From Xenorhabdus mauleonii (GTDB lineage: Bacteria > Pseudomonadota > Gammaproteobacteria > Enterobacterales > Enterobacteriaceae), in contig NZ_FORG01000013.1 of NCBI RefSeq assembly GCF_900113945.1, forward strand, positions 58,027 to 122,026: a stretch of DNA of 64,000 nucleotides, written 5' to 3'. Position 1 is the stretch's first letter, and each line of letters starts with the position of its first letter. The notes beneath the pieces are model-generated. The model was not told the origin of the DNA and did not search any database. It saw nothing but the letters and a program-made list of their open reading frames with translations. Shown in pieces: positions 59,974 through 64,000 of this stretch. Made by a program: the position numbers and the translations under genes.

Positions 59974-60066
59974 TATACGCATCGTACTTCAAGGTGCATG
60001 TATTATCATCCCGCGACGCGGGATGATAATACATTGCTTCCTGAAACTTGGAGTTAATAGGGTATA
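59974..60066. repeat. 93-bp palindromic MITE/ERIC-like element, copy 4
   Basis: Perfect central palindrome; two bases differ from copy 2 (A for G near the left end and A in ATTGCTTCC). It lies 35 bases after the GFA gene and is partly preceded by a small stem (TGAGGGA...TCCCTCA). Confidence 0.85.
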
Positions 60067-60396
60067 TATGGATTAAACCGGCGCTTAAAAATAATATATT
60101 TCCCTATTGTTTTTACCAATATTACGCTGAATTAGTTTCCTATGAAATTTATAATAAATAGAATAGTTAAAATTATTTACTTTATTGATATGTAACAATT
60201 TTCTTTCTGTTCTGCCCTAATGTGAGTATAATCCGCTATCTCATCAAAAAGATCTTGCTATCACTAGGGAGAAGAAGCTGTCTTCTTCTGGCTAATCTTA
60301 TAAAAATCATTAGGATAAACTCAATATATTCTGCTGATTTTAGATCTTGTTAATTTATTATTATTTCAGTGGTTATTACGTTAGTGGAGATGTTGT
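60067..60396. promoter_or_regulatory. Upstream region of uvrY
   Basis: 330 AT-rich bases with no gene. It holds the uvrY promoter; individual boxes cannot be fixed with confidence. Confidence 0.45.
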
Positions 60397-61056
60397 TTGA
60401 TTAATGTTTTATTAGTTGATGACCATGAACTGGTTCGCATTGGTGTTAAAGGCATCCTGGATGATGTAAGAGGAATAAAAGTCATAGGAGAGGCCGGGAG
60501 TGGAGAAGATGCGGTCAGGTGGTGTAGATCAAACAGCACAGATGTAGTCATTATGGACATGGGAATGCCGGGGATGGGAGGGCTGGAAGCTGCCAAGAAA
60601 ATCATCCGTTACTCGCCTGACACCAAGGTGATTATGCTGACGATTCATACTGAAAGTTCCTTGCCCACGAAAGTAATGCAAGCAGGGGTCAGGGGATATT
60701 TGAGCAAAGCAGCAACGCCTCAGGATATGATTAACGCGATCCGGGCTGTTCAATCAGGGCAACGTTATATCTCGCCAGATATCGCCCAGCAGATGGCACT
60801 TAACCAGTTATCACCTCCAAAAGAAAATCCGTTAGATGAACTTTCAGAACGGGAATTGCAAATTATGACCATGATAACTCAAGGCCGTAAAGTTAATGAT
60901 ATTTCTACGCTGCTGAATCTGAGTCCTAAAACAGTGAACAGCTATCGCTATAGAATGTTCAATAAACTAAATATCAAAGGTGATGTAGAATTGACTCATA
61001 TGGCAATACGCTGTGGTTTGCTTGATGCACAACATATGGTAAATCAAGGTGGATAA
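60397..61056 (+). CDS. uvrY: Response regulator UvrY (GacA/BarA partner)
   Basis: 219 aa with a TTG start (INVLLVDDHELVR as in E. coli); GTGGAG lies 9 bases upstream. Receiver domain with Asp54 (VVIMDMGMPG) and Lys (YLSKAA); C-terminal LuxR helix-turn-helix (SERELQIMTMITQGRKVNDISTLLNLSPKTVNSYRY). It is phosphorylated by BarA and activates Csr small RNAs, a switch for virulence and secondary metabolism. Followed by uvrC after 23 bases. Confidence 0.97.
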   Translation: MINVLLVDDHELVRIGVKGILDDVRGIKVIGEAGSGEDAVRWCRSNSTDVVIMDMGMPGMGGLEAAKKIIRYSPDTKVIMLTIHTESSLPTKVMQAGVRGYLSKAATPQDMINAIRAVQSGQRYISPDIAQQMALNQLSPPKENPLDELSERELQIMTMITQGRKVNDISTLLNLSPKTVNSYRYRMFNKLNIKGDVELTHMAIRCGLLDAQHMVNQGG

Positions 61057-61079
61057 TAAGATTTAATGGGTGATAAATC

Positions 61080-62912
61080 GTGGCAGAGCAATTTGATTCA
61101 AAGGTGTTTTTGAAAACTGTGACCAGCCAACCCGGTGTTTATCGCATGTATGATACGACGGGTACTGTCATTTATGTCGGTAAGGCCAAAGATCTTAAAA
61201 AACGGTTATCCAGCTATTTTCGGGTACAAGTCAACAGCCGCAAGACAGAATCGCTGGTTAAAAGCATTGCCCAGATAGATGTTACAGTGACTCATACTGA
61301 GACTGAAGCTCTTCTGCTCGAACATAACTATATTAAACTTTATCAGCCTCGCTACAACGTGTTGTTGAGGGATGATAAATCCTATCCTTATATTTTCTTA
61401 AGTGGCGATACCCATCCTCGTTTGGCGTTATATCGTGGCGCCAAACATGCGAAAGGTGAATATTTCGGGCCATTTCCTAATTTACAGGCTGTGCGTGACA
61501 GTCTGACGTTATTGCAAAAATTATTCCCCATTCGGCAATGTGAAAATAGTGTGTACCGCAATCGTTCCAGGCCTTGTCTTCAATATCAAATTGGGCGCTG
61601 TCTCGCGCCTTGTGTTAAAAGCTATGTGACAGATGAAGATTACCGGCAGCAGGTTGAATATGTTCGCTTATTTTTGGCAGGCAAAGATCAGCAAGTATTA
61701 ACGGATCTGGTTGTCAAAATGGAAGAGGCAAGCCGAGAACTAAAATTTGAAGACGCTGCCCGTTATCGTGATCAAATTCAAGCAGTCCGGCAAGTAACGG
61801 AACGGCAATTTGTTTCCGGCGCCGGAGATGATCTTGATGTTATCAGCGTTGCTTTTGAAGCGGGCATGGCTTGCGTACATGTCTTATTTATTCGTCAGGG
61901 GAAAATATTAGGCAGCCGGAGCTATTACCCTAAGATACCGACGGATACGAAATTAGATGAAGTAGTACAGACGTTTCTTGGGCAGTTTTATCTTCAGGGT
62001 AGCCAAAGCAGAACATTGCCGTCGGAAATATTGCTGGATTTTGCATTGCCTGAAAAAGAGTTGTTGGAAGAATCACTTTCTGAACTATCCGGCAGGAAAA
62101 TTCACATTCAGGCACGCCCAAGAGGCGACAGGGCGCGCTACCTTAAATTGGCACGCACTAATGCTGCGACTGCATTAACCACTAAACTCTCTCAACAATC
62201 GACAATTCACCAGCGATTGGAAGCACTGGCTGCATTTGTCGGCCTTGAAAAAATTCATCGCATGGAATGTTTCGATATCAGCCATACAATGGGGGAACAA
62301 ACCGTGGCATCCTGCGTTGTTTTTGACAGTAACGGGCCTGTGCGGACAGAATACCGCCGCTATAACATTTCGGGGATCACGCCGGGGGATGATTATGCGG
62401 CAATGAACCAAGTTTTGCGCCGTCGCTATGGCAAAGCCATTGAGGAAACTAAAATACCCGACATCATCTTTATTGATGGTGGTAAAGGGCAACTTGCACA
62501 GGCATTTGACGTTTTCGAGAGTTTGGATGTTGAATGGAACAAAAACCAGCCCAAGTTAATTGGTGTTGCGAAAGGCAGTGATCGCAAAGCGGGGCTGGAA
62601 ACCTTATTTTTTCAGGCAGAAGGAGAGGGATTGGCATTACCCCCGGATTCTCCCGCATTACATGTTATTCAGCACATTCGCGATGAATCACATAATCACG
62701 CAATTACAGGGCACCGCCAGCGTCGAGAAAAAGTGAAAAAAACCAGTGCGCTTGAATCAATAGAAGGCATTGGTCCAAAACGTAGGCAAATGTTGCTAAA
62801 ATACATGGGGGGGTTACAACCCCTACGTAACGCAAGTGTAGAAGAGATCGCAAAAGTACCTTCAATTTCATATGCATTGGCAGAAAAAATCTATAATGCG
62901 TTGAAACACTAA
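61080..62912 (+). CDS. uvrC: Excinuclease ABC subunit C
   Basis: 610 aa with a GTG start, as in E. coli. GIY-YIG endonuclease (GVYRMYD...[13 protein letters not shown]), the Cys-rich segment [13 protein letters not shown], the UVR domain (about 205-235, [14 protein letters not shown]), RNase H-like C-terminal nuclease ([11 protein letters not shown]) and helix-hairpin-helix end ([13 protein letters not shown]). It makes both incisions in nucleotide excision repair. Cotranscribed with uvrY. Confidence 0.98.
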   Translation: MAEQFDSKVFLKTVTSQPGVYRMYDTTGTVIYVGKAKDLKKRLSSYFRVQVNSRKTESLVKSIAQIDVTVTHTETEALLLEHNYIKLYQPRYNVLLRDDKSYPYIFLSGDTHPRLALYRGAKHAKGEYFGPFPNLQAVRDSLTLLQKLFPIRQCENSVYRNRSRPCLQYQIGRCLAPCVKSYVTDEDYRQQVEYVRLFLAGKDQQVLTDLVVKMEEASRELKFEDAARYRDQIQAVRQVTERQFVSGAGDDLDVISVAFEAGMACVHVLFIRQGKILGSRSYYPKIPTDTKLDEVVQTFLGQFYLQGSQSRTLPSEILLDFALPEKELLEESLSELSGRKIHIQARPRGDRARYLKLARTNAATALTTKLSQQSTIHQRLEALAAFVGLEKIHRMECFDISHTMGEQTVASCVVFDSNGPVRTEYRRYNISGITPGDDYAAMNQVLRRRYGKAIEETKIPDIIFIDGGKGQLAQAFDVFESLDVEWNKNQPKLIGVAKGSDRKAGLETLFFQAEGEGLALPPDSPALHVIQHIRDESHNHAITGHRQRREKVKKTSALESIEGIGPKRRQMLLKYMGGLQPLRNASVEEIAKVPSISYALAEKIYNALKH

Positions 62913-62968
62913 GAATATTGATGCACCATACTAATAAACTTTACCTGGCCAGATAGTTACTAAGCATT

Positions 62969-63517
62969 ATGCAATTAAATATACCAACATGGCTTACCTT
63001 ATTTCGTATTGCCTTAATCCCGTTCTTCGTTCTGGCATTTTACCTGCCGTTCCAATGGGCACCGATGTTATGTGCTGCGATTTTTGTTATTGCGGCTGCA
63101 ACAGATTGGTTTGATGGTTTCCTTGCCCGCTTATGGAAACAGACAACGCGGTTTGGCGCGTTTCTTGATCCAGTTGCGGATAAGATCATGGTTTCTACCG
63201 CACTGGTATTGATAGCAGAGCACTACCATTCGTGGTGGATTACATTGCCTGCTGCAATAATGATAGCGCGTGAAATCATCATCTCCTCCCTGCGTGAATG
63301 GATGGCGGGGTTAGGAAAACGCAGTAGTGTCGCTGTTTCTTGGATGGGGAAAATAAAAACGACAGCGCAAATGGCATCATTGGTTGGCTTACTGTGGCGC
63401 CCTTGTACCGAATTTGAAGTTGGTGGATTCATCCTATTATACGTTGCTGCAGTACTGACACTTTGGTCCATGTTTCAATATTTGAGCGCTGCATGGGGTG
63501 ATTTGCGTGAAGGTTGA
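62969..63517 (+). CDS. pgsA: CDP-diacylglycerol-glycerol-3-phosphate 3-phosphatidyltransferase
   Basis: 182 aa. The CDP-alcohol phosphotransferase motif DG-x2-AR-x8-G-x3-D-x3-D is complete ([24 protein letters not shown]). Makes phosphatidylglycerophosphate at the inner membrane. Order uvrY-uvrC-pgsA-tRNAs is as in enterobacteria. Confidence 0.98.
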   Translation: MQLNIPTWLTLFRIALIPFFVLAFYLPFQWAPMLCAAIFVIAAATDWFDGFLARLWKQTTRFGAFLDPVADKIMVSTALVLIAEHYHSWWITLPAAIMIAREIIISSLREWMAGLGKRSSVAVSWMGKIKTTAQMASLVGLLWRPCTEFEVGGFILLYVAAVLTLWSMFQYLSAAWGDLREG

Positions 63518-63661
63518 TCGAAATGACGTAAAAATCACCGAACGAACGGATTTTATAAATAATTGTGTTGACTCATTTCGTGAAATAAGTAGAATGCAAC
63601 GCATCGAACGGCACATGAGGTTTACGAAGTAAGTTAAGTAAATCAACAAGTTCGAAGTGAT

Positions 63662-63737
<76 letters not shown>

Positions 63738-63744
63738 AAATAAA

Positions 63745-63818
63745 GGCGCGTTGGCAGAGTGGCCATGCAGCGGATTGCAAATCCGTCAACCTCGGTTCGA
63801 CTCCGGGACGCGCCTCCA
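63745..63818 (+). tRNA. cysT: tRNA-Cys (anticodon GCA)
   Basis: 74 bases including CCA. Acceptor GGCGCGT pairs with ACGCGCC, anticodon loop TTGCAAA, T-loop GTTCGACTC. Seven bases after tRNA-Gly. Confidence 0.97.
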
Positions 63819-63825
63819 GATTCAA

Positions 63826-63912
63826 GCCCAGGTGGTGAAATCGGTAGACACAAGGGATTTAAAATCCCTCGGCTGTAAGGCTGTGCGGGTTCAAGTCCCG
63901 CCCTGGGCACCA
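63826..63912 (+). tRNA. leuZ: tRNA-Leu (anticodon TAA)
   Basis: 87 bases including CCA, with the long variable arm of class II tRNAs. Acceptor GCCCAGG pairs with CCTGGGC; anticodon loop TTTAAAA. Confidence 0.97.
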
Positions 63913-63954
63913 TATAAAAATCTGCGGTAATACAGCAGGTTAGGGTTAGAAAGA

Positions 63955-63977
63955 GCCACCTATCAGGTGGCTTTTTT
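63955..63977 (+). terminator. Intrinsic terminator of the tRNA operon
   Basis: 7-bp stem GCCACCT / AGGTGGC with a 3-base loop and six T. Confidence 0.92.
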
Positions 63978-64000
63978 CTTTGATAAAAATCACCTTTCGC

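Overview
The window looks like the chromosome of an AT-rich member of the Morganellaceae, most likely Xenorhabdus (Photorhabdus is the main alternative). The evidence is the enterobacterial flagellar order fliR-to-fliE and fliT-S-D / fliC / fliA-Z, near-enterobacterial PutA and PutP, the uvrY-uvrC-pgsA-tRNA(Gly-Cys-Leu) block, many ERIC/MITE-like palindromic repeats, and a large hybrid PKS-NRPS locus. The genus call is inference; no database was consulted.

Bases 1-22000: a plus-strand PKS-NRPS locus, entered in the middle of its first gene. It holds a megasynthase ending in ACP plus a papain-like (BtrH-type) domain; a membrane-anchored S12 (beta-lactamase-fold) peptidase of the ClbP/XcnG type; a KS-AT-KR-ACP-C protein; a type II thioesterase; a small darcynin-like protein; an A-PCP NRPS with only half a condensation domain; and a KS-AT-KR-ACP protein. 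Convergent to it (22253-23758) is a fusion of a branched-chain polyamine synthase (BpsA type), a zinc ribbon and S-adenosylmethionine decarboxylase. One model is a polyketide-peptide released onto an amine, possibly a polyamine, and matured by the periplasmic peptidase. This is the most novel part of the window.

Bases 23759-26100: a long AT-rich non-coding stretch, then a 2,3-butanediol-dehydrogenase-like SDR. Bases 26110-38004: the flagellar basal body, export and switch genes fliR-Q-P-O-N-M-L-K-J-I-H-G-F on the minus strand and fliE on the plus strand, with an ERIC-like repeat between fliQ and fliP. Bases 38005-43363: an accessory island between fliE and fliT with an integrase relic, small membrane and lipoprotein-like genes, decayed gene pieces and a cyclase-family hydrolase. 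Bases 43364-48660: fliT-S-D, fliC and fliA-Z, with clear sigma-28 promoters for fliD and fliC.

Bases 48920-54983: divergent putA and putP around a control region rich in PutA-type GTTGCA sites. Bases 55071-59939: a membrane protein, a LuxR-type regulator divergent from an APC permease plus DUF3156-like gene, and a membrane protein/GFA-domain pair. Bases 60397-63977: uvrY-uvrC, pgsA, three tRNA genes and a terminator.

Four near-identical 93-bp palindromic elements (6047, 22057, 41215, 59974) run through the window; the first two bracket most of the biosynthetic locus.
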